From an uncultured Bacteroidales bacterium (GTDB taxonomy: Bacteria > Bacteroidota > Bacteroidia > Bacteroidales > F082): a stretch of 64,000 bases of DNA. The position numbers were made by a program, and so were the translations under genes. Under the pieces are notes generated by a model. The model was not told the origin of the DNA. It worked only from the letters and a program-made list of their open reading frames with translations, and made no database searches. The stretch is from contig ONKA01000007.1 of assembly GCA_900318265.1 (NCBI GenBank), positions 40,310 through 104,309 on the forward strand, read 5' to 3'. Below, in pieces: positions 44,028 through 52,302 of this stretch; positions within the stretch are counted from its first letter, which is position 1; every line of letters begins with the position of its first letter.

Positions 44028-44873
44028 ATGAAATTCAAATCTTTACTTTTCTTGGGTGCATTATTGTTGGCCGCCCAAGGCATGGCCCAGACACCCTCAA
44101 ACAACGGCGACAAACCGATGGTCCCGTTGACCTACAGCCCTCAACAGGCTAGAGTACCTATTTGGCTTGACCTTTCGGTCGGAGCAAATTACGCTGATTG
44201 TTATGATGTTGGCACTGTGCCTTTTAAGTACATGGGAGGTGGCAACAACATTGACATGGGCGTTGACATCGAATGGGGCAAATGCCATTTGCGTCCGGCA
44301 ATGCGCACATTCAACAACACTTTGAAAAATCCTGATGGTGTCGCACAGGATTTTGATTTTTCAACAGAGTTCCTCTACCGTGTCTATGACAGCAAGAGCA
44401 ACCGCCTGCACCTTTGGGCAGGTGCCACTTTGGATGGTTTTATCGACGTTAAGAACATACCATCTTTGCAGAATGCCTCCACATGCCTTTCCATCTTTGG
44501 AAACTTTGGTGCGACTGGTTTGTTGCAATACGATTTTGCTTTCAACAAGAGCAAGAACCACCCTTGGCTGACCACATACTTTAAACTGAATGTGCCTTTG
44601 TATGGTTTGGCCAACCGTCCCGGTTTTGCCTACATAGGCAACCCTACCATCAACCAAGAAATCACTGAAGCACTGTTTGGCTCCAAAGAAACCTTTGGCA
44701 AGTTCATCCCCGGTCTCAATACGGACCTAGGCCTTTACCTCAACCTGCTCAACGGCAACCGCATTGGCCTCACCTACCGCTGGGATTACCTCACCACGGG
44801 CAAAAAAGGCACCTATCGCTTCGACAATGCCATCCATTCCTTTAACCTCTCCTTTATGTTCAGAATCAATTGA
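44028..44873 (+). CDS. Predicted outer-membrane beta-barrel protein
   Basis: A 281-residue protein with a signal peptide (GALLLAAQGMAQ). I chose the ATG at 44028 because it starts this signal and lies downstream of the -7 box. Alternating hydrophobic strands fill the body (IWLDLSVGANYADCY, RLHLWAGATLDGFIDV, YFKLNVPLYGLAN, NRIGLTYRWDYLT), and the protein ends with a hydrophobic strand, HSFNLSFMFRIN, as barrels do. No family name is certain. It leads a cluster with an S41 peptidase, a TonB receptor and a DUF4249 lipoprotein and may work with them. Confidence 0.7.
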   Translation: MKFKSLLFLGALLLAAQGMAQTPSNNGDKPMVPLTYSPQQARVPIWLDLSVGANYADCYDVGTVPFKYMGGGNNIDMGVDIEWGKCHLRPAMRTFNNTLKNPDGVAQDFDFSTEFLYRVYDSKSNRLHLWAGATLDGFIDVKNIPSLQNASTCLSIFGNFGATGLLQYDFAFNKSKNHPWLTTYFKLNVPLYGLANRPGFAYIGNPTINQEITEALFGSKETFGKFIPGLNTDLGLYLNLLNGNRIGLTYRWDYLTTGKKGTYRFDNAIHSFNLSFMFRIN

Positions 44874-44881
44874 TTATAACC

Positions 44882-45919
44882 ATGAAAAAACATCATATCC
44901 TCATCATTAGCCTTTTGGCTTCGGTCTTCGCCTTCGCTTCGTGCGAACGCGCCCTTATGGAAAACGACGAACCCTCAAACCCCGTCAACGTTTTTGACTA
45001 CCTCTGGAACCAAGTGGACCAAAACTACAGCTTTTTCGATGTGAAAGGCATTAATTGGGACTCAGTCCGCGAAGTGTATCGCCCGATGGTGAACGACAAC
45101 ATGAGCAATGAAGAGTTGTTCCAAGTATGTGCAGCTATGCTCAACACGCTCCGCGACGGCCACACCAACCTATTCTCCGACTTCGACCAGTCGAAGAACG
45201 ATTCCGTTTATTACAAAATGTACGCTGAGAAGAACATCAACACGGAAGTTGTCGTCCTTAACTACCTGACGGTGAACTACCACTCCACGGGCAGTTTCTC
45301 TCACAACGCCATCCGAGACGGCAAGGTGGCCTATCTCCGCTATACTTCATTCTCGAACGACATTGACCAGGCAACCCTGAAATATTTAGTGGATCGTTAC
45401 AAGGACTGCAAAGGCATGATCATCGACATGCGCCAAAACGGCGGTGGCTCCATTGCCAACGTGGCCAACCTGCTCAGCATCTTCGACAACCACAAACAAC
45501 TGCTTTACAAGACCCAAGTGAAGAAAGGTCCTGGCCACGACGAATTCACCGACTATCAAGAGGTGTATGCCGCCGACAGCAGCATCTTGGGAAAGAACAA
45601 CGCCTACACCAAGCCTGTGGCCGTGCTCATCGACCGTGGTTCGTATAGCGCCACTTCGTTCTTCTCGGTCTGCACGCAAGGCTACGACAACATCAAACTC
45701 TTTGGCGACTACACCGGAGGCGGCATGGGTCTGCCCAACGGCGGCACCTTGCCCAATGGCTGGACCTATCGTTTCAGCACAAGCCGTACCATAGCCCCCG
45801 ACGGACAAAACTACGAGAACGGCGTGCCGCCCGATGTGCGCGTCATCCTCGATCCTGTTGCCACAGCCCTAGGCCTCGACAACGTGATTGAAACGGCTGC
45901 GGACTGGATTATGCAATAA
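44882..45919 (+). CDS. S41-family peptidase, lipoprotein
   Basis: A 345-residue protein from the ATG at 44882; a TTG at 44870 is in frame but would break the signal. The lipobox SVFAFASC predicts a lipid-anchored periplasmic or surface protein. An N-terminal helical domain (VFDYLWNQVDQNYSFFDVKG, LRDGHTNLFSDF) precedes the S41 core: KVAYLRYTSF, GMIIDMRQNGGGS, then VLIDRGSYSATSFF with the candidate nucleophile Ser, and FGDYTGGGMGLPNGG. These are C-terminal processing-type serine proteases. No PDZ domain is evident. It sits 8 bases after the barrel gene. Confidence 0.88.
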   Translation: MKKHHILIISLLASVFAFASCERALMENDEPSNPVNVFDYLWNQVDQNYSFFDVKGINWDSVREVYRPMVNDNMSNEELFQVCAAMLNTLRDGHTNLFSDFDQSKNDSVYYKMYAEKNINTEVVVLNYLTVNYHSTGSFSHNAIRDGKVAYLRYTSFSNDIDQATLKYLVDRYKDCKGMIIDMRQNGGGSIANVANLLSIFDNHKQLLYKTQVKKGPGHDEFTDYQEVYAADSSILGKNNAYTKPVAVLIDRGSYSATSFFSVCTQGYDNIKLFGDYTGGGMGLPNGGTLPNGWTYRFSTSRTIAPDGQNYENGVPPDVRVILDPVATALGLDNVIETAADWIMQ

Positions 45920-45971
45920 TTCAGTTAGCACTACGTTAAACGGTTGAACAAACCATCATAAACGCAGTATA

Positions 45972-48395
45972 ATGAAACAACACTACTTGAGCCGATGGTT
46001 GATCGCCATCGGCTTTTTATTGGCCTGTTTGTCCACCTTTGCCCAGAAACGCACCCTCAGCGGTTATGTGATGGACGCTGCCAGCAAGGAAACCCTTATC
46101 GGGGCTACCATCATTGACAAGATGTCAGGAAAAGGCTGTGCAACAAATAGTTATGGCTTCTACACTCTAACCTTAGACCAAGGCCAAGTGGAGCTGCAAG
46201 TCTCTTATGTAGGCTACACCCAACAAAACCGTTCCCTCGACTTGAAGGAGAACCTCAGCCTTAACTTCTTGCTTGAGACCAACACGACCTTGGAAGAGGT
46301 AGTAGTTGAAGGTGCCCGCGCCACGGTGAGCGCCCGCAGTCCGCAGATGAGCGTGGTGGAGTTGCCCGTGCAGCAAATCAAAAGCATCCCGACCTTATTT
46401 GGCGAGGCTGACGTGCTGAAAGCCATCCAGTTGCTGCCAGGCGTGCAAAACGGATCGGAAGGCTCGGCGGGCATGTACGTTCGCGGTGGTGGTCCCGACG
46501 AGAACCTGTTGCTCCTCGACGGCGTGCCTGTCTACAACGTTAACCATGCGATGGGCTTCTTTTCCGTCTTCAATCCCGATGCCTTGAAGAATGTCACTTT
46601 ATACAAAGGCAGCTTCCCGGCACATTTCGGTGGACGACTTTCGTCGGTGGTCGACATCCGCATGAAAGAAGGCGACATGCAAAAATATCATGGCAATGTC
46701 AGCGTGGGCTTGATTTCATCGAAAGTCAACCTGGAAGGCCCCATCGTGAAGGACAAGCTCTCATTCAACCTCTCCTTCCGCCGCACTTACAGCGACTTGC
46801 TGATGAAGCCTGCCCTTTGGATTGCCAAGTCGCAACTGGAGGAAATCAACAAGCTGAAAGCCGGTTATTATTTCTATGACTTCAATGGCAAACTCAATTG
46901 GAAAATCTCCGACAAAGACCGCCTCTATTTGAGTTTCTACTCGGGCGACGACGCCATCTACTTTGGAGTGAAAAACAGGGACTATACTATGGGCGAAGTC
47001 ACCTACCAGAACCACATCAACATGGATTGGAAATGGGGCAACAAAGTGTCGGCCTTGCGTTGGAACCATGTCATGTCGCAACAACTTTTCATGGACGCCT
47101 CGGTCAACTACACCCAATACCGCCACGACCTCGGCATGGGCATCACGGAGGAGGATATCGTGGATCATTATCATGGCCAAGACGTCTCCTACAAAAACGA
47201 GTATGGTCTGGCCTACAAGTCGGGCATCAACGACCTGACCGCCAAAGTCGACTTCGACTATACGCCCCTGCCGAACCATGAAATCCGTTTCGGCGGCAAC
47301 TACACCTACCATCAGTTTAGGCCCGAAGTACAATCCATGAAGATTGTCAATGGCAACCAAACAGAAATGGACACCACGGCAGGCGCGCCCAAAGTATTTG
47401 CCCACGAGACCGCCCTCTATGCCGAGGACAACATGACCTTCGGCGACATCTTCCGCGTGAACGCAGGAGTGCATTATTCAACATTCACCGTGGAGGGCAA
47501 GACCTATCAGAGTGTGCAGCCCCGCCTCAGCACCAGTGTGATGTTGGCCTCCAACCTCTCGCTCAAGGCAGGATATGCTTATATGACGCAATATGTCCAC
47601 CTGCTCTCCAACAGCAGCCTCAGCCTACCCACCGACCTGTGGGTGCCTGTCACTGCCAACATCGTCCCAATGAATGCCCATCAAGTGTCGTTGGGCGCGT
47701 TCTATGAGTTGCCGCGCTTGTTCGACATTTCTGTGGAGGGTTACTACAAATCGATGGACAACCTATTGGAATACAAAGACGGAGCCTCTTTCTTCGGCTC
47801 CTCAGAGCGTTGGGACCAGAAAGTCTGCATAGGCAAAGGCTGGTCATACGGTGTGGAGTTCCTCGTGCAGCGTAGCTTCGGCAAGACCACGGGCTGGGTG
47901 GGCTACACCTGGGCACATGCCAAACGACAGTTCGACCGCGAGGGCCAAGTCATCAACCAAGGCAAGGTGTTTCCAGCCAAATACGACCGCCGTCACGACC
48001 TCAGTATCACGGTGCAACACAAATTTAGCGAGCGTTTCGACCTCAGCGGCACTTGGGTTTTCAGCAGCGGCAACTGCGGAACACTCGGCACTCAGGTTTA
48101 CGAAGGCCTAATCTCCGATTGGGGCAATTTACCAGCCATCAATGCGTTGGAACGCAACAACTTCCGCATGGGAAGCTACCACCGGTTGGACGTGGGCATG
48201 AACTTCCACAAACAGAAGAAACACGGCGTCCGTACCTGGAATATCAGCGTCTACAACGCATACAACCACAACAATCCTTTCCTTGTCTACACCGATTACA
48301 AATGGGACGATGCCACATATACGGAGAACAAAGTGCTGATGCAGGCGAGTCTCTTCCCAATCATTCCTTCGGTGAGTTATAGTTATAAATTCTAA
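45972..48395 (+). CDS. TonB-dependent receptor with carboxypeptidase-like regulatory domain
   Basis: An 807-residue outer-membrane receptor. After the signal peptide, residues 25-110 form a carboxypeptidase-regulatory-like Ig domain (LSGYVMDAASKETLIGATII, SYGFYTLTL, VSYVGYTQQ). The plug follows (LKAIQLLPGVQNG, YVRGGGPDENLLLLDGVPVY, FPAHFGGRLSSVVDIRMKEG), then a 22-strand barrel ending in SYSYKF. The receptor and a downstream DUF4249 lipoprotein form a common Bacteroidetes pair for unknown ligands, distinct from SusC/SusD. Transport is energised by TonB-ExbBD, encoded elsewhere. Confidence 0.92.
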   Translation: MKQHYLSRWLIAIGFLLACLSTFAQKRTLSGYVMDAASKETLIGATIIDKMSGKGCATNSYGFYTLTLDQGQVELQVSYVGYTQQNRSLDLKENLSLNFLLETNTTLEEVVVEGARATVSARSPQMSVVELPVQQIKSIPTLFGEADVLKAIQLLPGVQNGSEGSAGMYVRGGGPDENLLLLDGVPVYNVNHAMGFFSVFNPDALKNVTLYKGSFPAHFGGRLSSVVDIRMKEGDMQKYHGNVSVGLISSKVNLEGPIVKDKLSFNLSFRRTYSDLLMKPALWIAKSQLEEINKLKAGYYFYDFNGKLNWKISDKDRLYLSFYSGDDAIYFGVKNRDYTMGEVTYQNHINMDWKWGNKVSALRWNHVMSQQLFMDASVNYTQYRHDLGMGITEEDIVDHYHGQDVSYKNEYGLAYKSGINDLTAKVDFDYTPLPNHEIRFGGNYTYHQFRPEVQSMKIVNGNQTEMDTTAGAPKVFAHETALYAEDNMTFGDIFRVNAGVHYSTFTVEGKTYQSVQPRLSTSVMLASNLSLKAGYAYMTQYVHLLSNSSLSLPTDLWVPVTANIVPMNAHQVSLGAFYELPRLFDISVEGYYKSMDNLLEYKDGASFFGSSERWDQKVCIGKGWSYGVEFLVQRSFGKTTGWVGYTWAHAKRQFDREGQVINQGKVFPAKYDRRHDLSITVQHKFSERFDLSGTWVFSSGNCGTLGTQVYEGLISDWGNLPAINALERNNFRMGSYHRLDVGMNFHKQKKHGVRTWNISVYNAYNHNNPFLVYTDYKWDDATYTENKVLMQASLFPIIPSVSYSYKF

Positions 48396-48417
48396 ATCTG
48401 ACCATGGCCGATGGCTG

Positions 48418-48461
48418 ATGACCATGGCCGCTTTAACCCATAGTGAAACGGCCATGGTCAT
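48418..48461. repeat. Inverted repeat with 13-bp perfect arms
   Basis: ATGACCATGGCCG (48418-48430) is mirrored at 48449-48461, inside a stretch of imperfect CCATGGCC/AGGCCATAAGCC repeats. It lies between the receptor and DUF4249 genes and could attenuate expression of the second. Confidence 0.6.
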
Positions 48462-48495
48462 AGGCCATAAGCCATAGTAAAAACCCAATTCAACA

Positions 48496-49527
48496 ATGAA
48501 AAACATCATTCTAACCTTGATTACAATTTCAGCTGCAATACTCCTTTCCTCCTGCGAGAAGGAAATCGAATTCAACGGCTCACAGACCGACCCGAAGCTG
48601 GTTATCAACAGTCTCATAGAGCCTGGGCAGCCCATCAAGGCCAATATCAGCAAGAGCTTCTTCTTCCTCGACAACGAAGCCGACACAGAAGCCCCCAACG
48701 ACCTGGTAGCCATGCTCTACGTGAACGGCGAGTCTCTTGGCGAGATGACGTTGAGCTACGACACCGTGGTTAGTTATGATATTTGGAATCCCAACGAACC
48801 AAACATGGGGCGTGTACAAAAAGTTTACACCCATGACTATTGTCCCGTTTCAGGCGACGTCATCAAAATCACCGCTTCGGCCAATGGCTTCGACGATGTG
48901 GAGGCCACCACCAGCCCCATCCCCAATGATTTGAATGTGCAGCTTAATTCGGAGGTGACAAGATGGAGCTCTTACTATAATTACATGTATAATGATACGA
49001 TAGTAGTGGACAGCTTGTTGTATATCAGTGCGTATGTCAATCTGACCCTCAACATTACCGACCCCAATCCGGGGCAAACCGACTTCTTCAGGGTCCTTAT
49101 TTCAAATGGCGAAGGAGGTGTAGCGGTAAATTCCTTTGATTGTATTTTTGATTACGACGACCCCGTCTTCGGATCGGCAATGCCCGACAATGATATCGTC
49201 GATTTCAGCGACCTCGACACCCGACCCGAGGGCGTGTTTACCGATGTGCTTTTCGATGGCCGTTCATACCAGCTTAGATTCAAGTTGCACATTCCTATTT
49301 CCCTATACGAGAATGAATACGACCCCGACTTCTTCCAATTGCCCATCAGTTTGCAACACCTCGGCAAGGAATACTACAACTACCTGAACACCTGCGATCA
49401 AGGCGAAGACATCATCACGTTCTTTGCCGAGCCTATCCAGACCTATACCAATGTGAAAGGGGGGTATGGCATTGTGGGGGGACGCACTATGGACACGTTG
49501 TGGTATGCCTTGCCGTTGTCGGAATAA
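48496..49527 (+). CDS. DUF4249 family lipoprotein
   Basis: A 343-residue lipoprotein (LLSSC, Cys18) followed by EKEIEFNGSQTDPKLVINSL and IEPGQPIKANISKSFFFLD, the usual start of DUF4249 proteins. The rest is beta-rich (VATTSPIPND-like region, LNITDPNPGQTDFFRVLIS, VKGGYGIVGGRTMDTLW). DUF4249 proteins accompany TonB receptors and are thought to be surface-exposed binding lipoproteins, by analogy to SusD. The ligand is unknown. The gene lies about 100 bases after the receptor, behind a hairpin, and ends in a long palindrome shared with the convergent flavodoxin gene. Confidence 0.85.
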   Translation: MKNIILTLITISAAILLSSCEKEIEFNGSQTDPKLVINSLIEPGQPIKANISKSFFFLDNEADTEAPNDLVAMLYVNGESLGEMTLSYDTVVSYDIWNPNEPNMGRVQKVYTHDYCPVSGDVIKITASANGFDDVEATTSPIPNDLNVQLNSEVTRWSSYYNYMYNDTIVVDSLLYISAYVNLTLNITDPNPGQTDFFRVLISNGEGGVAVNSFDCIFDYDDPVFGSAMPDNDIVDFSDLDTRPEGVFTDVLFDGRSYQLRFKLHIPISLYENEYDPDFFQLPISLQHLGKEYYNYLNTCDQGEDIITFFAEPIQTYTNVKGGYGIVGGRTMDTLWYALPLSE

Positions 49528-49533
49528 AAACAT

Positions 49534-49601
49534 GTAGGGCTGTCACATTGTGGCAGCCGCTGGTTCAATCCACAGCGGCTGCCGTAATACGACAGCCCTA
49601 C
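49534..49601. repeat. 68-bp near-perfect palindrome between convergent genes
   Basis: GTAGGGCTGTC (49534-49544) pairs with 49591-49601, and GGCAGCCGCTG (49552-49562) with 49573-49583. Between the paired segments lie 7-base unmatched stretches. It is probably a dispersed repeat acting as a bidirectional terminator. Confidence 0.75.
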
Positions 49602-49621
49602 AAGGATTCAAAAAAATCAAA

Positions 49622-50236
49622 TCATTTCACTGCTGCAGCCCATTTCTCGACGTCGGCCTTGTTGATGCGGTTCAAGAGCTTGCCTTCACCGAATTTGTAT
49701 TTCGGATAGGCAGCCTTGAGGTCCTTGCAGGCCTGGTCGATGCTGCTACCGCCTGAGGTGGCGAAAGGCACGATGATCTTACCCGCGAAGTCATTGGCCT
49801 CGATGAAGGTGTTGATGATGGTCGGGGCAGTGTACCACCAGATGGGGAAGCCCACATAGACCACCTCATACTGGGCGAGATTCTTCACCTTGCCGCCGTC
49901 TTTGATGGCCGGACGCGAGGTCTTGTCGTTCATCTCGATGGTCGAGCGTGATTTCTTGTCGCGCCAGTTGAGGTCGGCATCGGTGTAGAGCTTTTCAGGG
50001 GTGATTTCGAAGAGGTCGGCACCGATGATGCTGGCCAGTTCTTTAGCGGCGCTGCGGGTCACACCCGAGGCCGAGAAGTAAGTCACTAAAGTTTTCATGT
50101 TTTTGCATTGTTTGGTTTCACTTGATTTGGCACAGCAGTCTTTTTTCGTTTCGTTCTTTGCCTTTGAGCAGCAGTCTTGCGCCGTGGCGCCGATCGTCAT
50201 CGCTGCAAGAATGACGAGAATAGCTATCTTCTTCAT
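49622..50236 (-). CDS. Flavodoxin with N-terminal signal peptide
   Basis: 204 residues from the ATG at 50236, chosen because it starts a signal peptide ([20 protein letters not shown]). A short cysteine-rich linker with two CC pairs (DCC...DCC...QC, about residues 21-43) precedes a flavodoxin domain beginning [20 protein letters not shown]. It has the FMN phosphate-binding loop (SASGVTR), a WWY segment ([12 protein letters not shown]) and [11 protein letters not shown]. An internal ATG (Met46) would give a cytoplasmic flavodoxin. If exported it would be a periplasmic electron carrier or reductase, which is unusual. A minus-strand -7 box (50261-50268) is upstream. Confidence 0.82.
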   Translation of the reverse strand: MKKIAILVILAAMTIGATAQDCCSKAKNETKKDCCAKSSETKQCKNMKTLVTYFSASGVTRSAAKELASIIGADLFEITPEKLYTDADLNWRDKKSRSTIEMNDKTSRPAIKDGGKVKNLAQYEVVYVGFPIWWYTAPTIINTFIEANDFAGKIIVPFATSGGSSIDQACKDLKAAYPKYKFGEGKLLNRINKADVEKWAAAVK

Positions 50237-50300
50237 TTTGTCTGGTTTTGTTTGCGTTGGCAAAAATACACTTTTTTTTCATTATTTCGATTTCCTTTGC

Positions 50301-50308
50301 TATTTTTG
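50301..50308 (+). promoter_or_regulatory. -7 box for the DUF937 gene
   Basis: TATTTTTG, 36 bases before the ATG at 50345. The divergent flavodoxin gene has its own TATTTTTG on the minus strand at 50261-50268. Confidence 0.4.
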
Positions 50309-50344
50309 CAGTTGATAACAACATCAACTAATAACTGATTGATT

Positions 50345-50875
50345 ATGGACTTAACGAACATCTTGGGCGCTTTGACGGGCAACGATGCCATCAACGCCGT
50401 CTCCCAAAACCTCAAAATCGACCAACGTCAAGTGTCGTCGGTCGTCAACGCTGCTTTGCCGTATCTTTTGGGTGCCATGCAGCAGAACGCTTCTTCGCAA
50501 GCCGGAGCGGCCTCGTTGGCCGATGCGTTGGGCTACCATGCCGACAACGCAGGAAACATCGTCGACAACCTGAAAGCCGCCGACCTCGTTGACGGCAAGA
50601 AGATACTGAGCCACATCTTTGGCGGCAAACTGTCATCTGTGCTGGGAGGTATATCCAAGTCGACTGGCGTGGGCTCCAACGCCGTGGGCAGCATCCTTGC
50701 CTCCATTGCTCCGAGTCTGCTTGCCCTGTTGGGCAAAGGCCAAAAGAGCAGCGGCACCAATGCAGCCGGACTAGCTAGCATGCTGGGTATGATCCTGGGC
50801 GGCACGCAGTCGAAAGGCAACAGCAACAGCATGGGCGGACTTGGCAGCATCCTGGGAAGCATCCTCGGGCAGTAA
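50345..50875 (+). CDS. DUF937 domain protein
   Basis: 176 residues from the ATG at 50345 (a TTG six bases earlier is in frame). It is helical and low in charge, with DUF937-type sequence: ILGALTGNDAINAVSQNLKI, AALPYLLGAMQQNA, ADLVDGKKILSHIFGGKLSS. The C-terminal third is Gly/Ser/Leu-rich (GLGSILGSILGQ end). There is no signal peptide or membrane helix. DUF937 proteins are widespread and some resemble YidB; the function is not established. Confidence 0.85.
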   Translation: MDLTNILGALTGNDAINAVSQNLKIDQRQVSSVVNAALPYLLGAMQQNASSQAGAASLADALGYHADNAGNIVDNLKAADLVDGKKILSHIFGGKLSSVLGGISKSTGVGSNAVGSILASIAPSLLALLGKGQKSSGTNAAGLASMLGMILGGTQSKGNSNSMGGLGSILGSILGQ

Positions 50876-50947
50876 TGCCTTCTTCTTCCGAAATATTCTC
50901 TTCCACTGCCCACCTTCTATGGTAGGCACGACTAAAACCACACCTTT

Positions 50948-52144
50948 ATGAAAAGCAGTTTTTTACCTTTTAAAAAAGCATTATGCGCGGTTATATCCAT
51001 TTTCGTTCTGGGAGCGATGGGAACGACGCATGTGCATGCCCAAACGTATTTCACTATTGGACAGTTGTATTTTCAAATCAATGCCGACAGCATTTCTGCA
51101 ACGCTTATCGGTCATGTTGACGGTATGGAAGCGGCTGGTGAACTTATCATCCCGACCTCCATCAATTACAATGGTAACGACTATCCCGTGACCAGGATTG
51201 GAAAAAACTCTTTCATATCGTGTGGAAGATTGACCGGTCCTTTAACCATACCTAACACCGTTACCTCCATCGGTGAAAACGCTTTCTTGGCGTGTAGCGG
51301 ACTTACAGAATTACACCTGGGCAGTGCCTTGGACACCATTGGGCCCGCAGCATTCTATGGCTGCAAAGGCTTTACCGGCTCACTGACCATTCCCAATTCG
51401 GTGCGGGCTATTGAGATTGCGGCGTTTTATGGTTGCACTGGGTTTACCGGTGCCTTGACTATCGGAAACGGGTTGAAACGCGTTGAAAATGCGGCGTTTT
51501 ATAAGTGCAACGGCTTTACCAGTTTGGACCTAGGCGATGCCGTGGCCTCCATCGCCACTTCCGCGTTTTGGGGGTGCACCGGTTTTTCCGGCTCACTGAC
51601 CATCCCAAATTCTGTAACGATTGTCGAGCCTAATGCATTCCGCAATTGCAGCGGATTCACGGGCACGTTGACGCTTGGCATGGCATTGGACAGCATTGGC
51701 GGGGAGACCTTCCGCAATTGCAGCGGGTTTACCGAAGTCGTTTCCTTGGCTACGGTACCACCCGTGTTTACATTTGAAGATGTGTTTGCAGGGTTCAGCT
51801 GCACAAAGCTCACTGTTCCATGCGGTTGCGTTTCTGCTTACGAGAACTCAGAGTGGCACGACTATTTCACCACAATCGTTGACGATTGCAGCAAAGTACC
51901 GGAATTTGATGAACAGATGGCCTCTGTTTATCCCAATCCGACTAATGGAACTCTTTGTATTGAAGCCGAAAACATCGAAGCCATCGGCATCTTTAACCTG
52001 TTGGGTGAAAAGCTTTACGAAGCCTCAACAATGGGCAACCGTCTTGAATACGATTTCGGTCCACAAGGACCTGGAGTTTATATCGTCAGAATCCAAACCG
52101 ACAAAGGAACTGCGGCAAAGCGTGTCGTGGTGAAAGACAAATAA
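50948..52144 (+). CDS. BspA-type leucine-rich repeat protein with T9SS domain
   Basis: A 398-residue protein. The signal peptide ends near THVHAQ. LRR_5 repeats run from about residue 75 to 260 (LTIPNSVRAIEIAAFYGCTG, LTLGMALDSIGGETFRNCSG), capped by KLTVPCGCVSAYENSEWHDY, the same cap as in the 6701 and 13535 products. The C-terminus (VYPNPTNGTLCIEAENIEAI, FNLLGEKLYEA, GPGVYIVRI, AAKRVVVKDK) is a T9SS type A domain without the palindrome-encoded insert. Probably a surface adhesin. A strong terminator follows. Confidence 0.86.
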   Translation: MKSSFLPFKKALCAVISIFVLGAMGTTHVHAQTYFTIGQLYFQINADSISATLIGHVDGMEAAGELIIPTSINYNGNDYPVTRIGKNSFISCGRLTGPLTIPNTVTSIGENAFLACSGLTELHLGSALDTIGPAAFYGCKGFTGSLTIPNSVRAIEIAAFYGCTGFTGALTIGNGLKRVENAAFYKCNGFTSLDLGDAVASIATSAFWGCTGFSGSLTIPNSVTIVEPNAFRNCSGFTGTLTLGMALDSIGGETFRNCSGFTEVVSLATVPPVFTFEDVFAGFSCTKLTVPCGCVSAYENSEWHDYFTTIVDDCSKVPEFDEQMASVYPNPTNGTLCIEAENIEAIGIFNLLGEKLYEASTMGNRLEYDFGPQGPGVYIVRIQTDKGTAAKRVVVKDK

Positions 52145-52170
52145 AAAAAGGCGGCTTGGCCGCCTTTTTT
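52143..52170. terminator. Bidirectional terminator
   Basis: GGCGGC-TTG-GCCGCC (52150-52164) has an A-run before and a T-run after it, between the LRR cargo gene (+) and the S46 peptidase fragment (-). Confidence 0.88.
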
Positions 52171-52173
52171 CAT

Positions 52174-52302
52174 TCATTCTACAATCGTCATCTCGTCAAT
52201 CAAATGCCCTGCACCGGCAAACTTGTCGATGATGAAAAGCACATAGCGGATGTCGACGCTGATGTTGCGGCAGATGTCGGGGTCGTAGATGAGGTCGCTC
52301 AT
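52174..52302 (-). pseudogene. Detached C-terminal fragment of the S46 peptidase
   Basis: Out of frame with the main gene, 42 codons read [20 protein letters not shown] and [17 protein letters not shown], which is the expected last part of an S46 peptidase. Its ATG overlaps the premature TGA (TGATG). Re-initiation could make it as a separate peptide, but that is unlikely to restore the enzyme. Confidence 0.8.
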
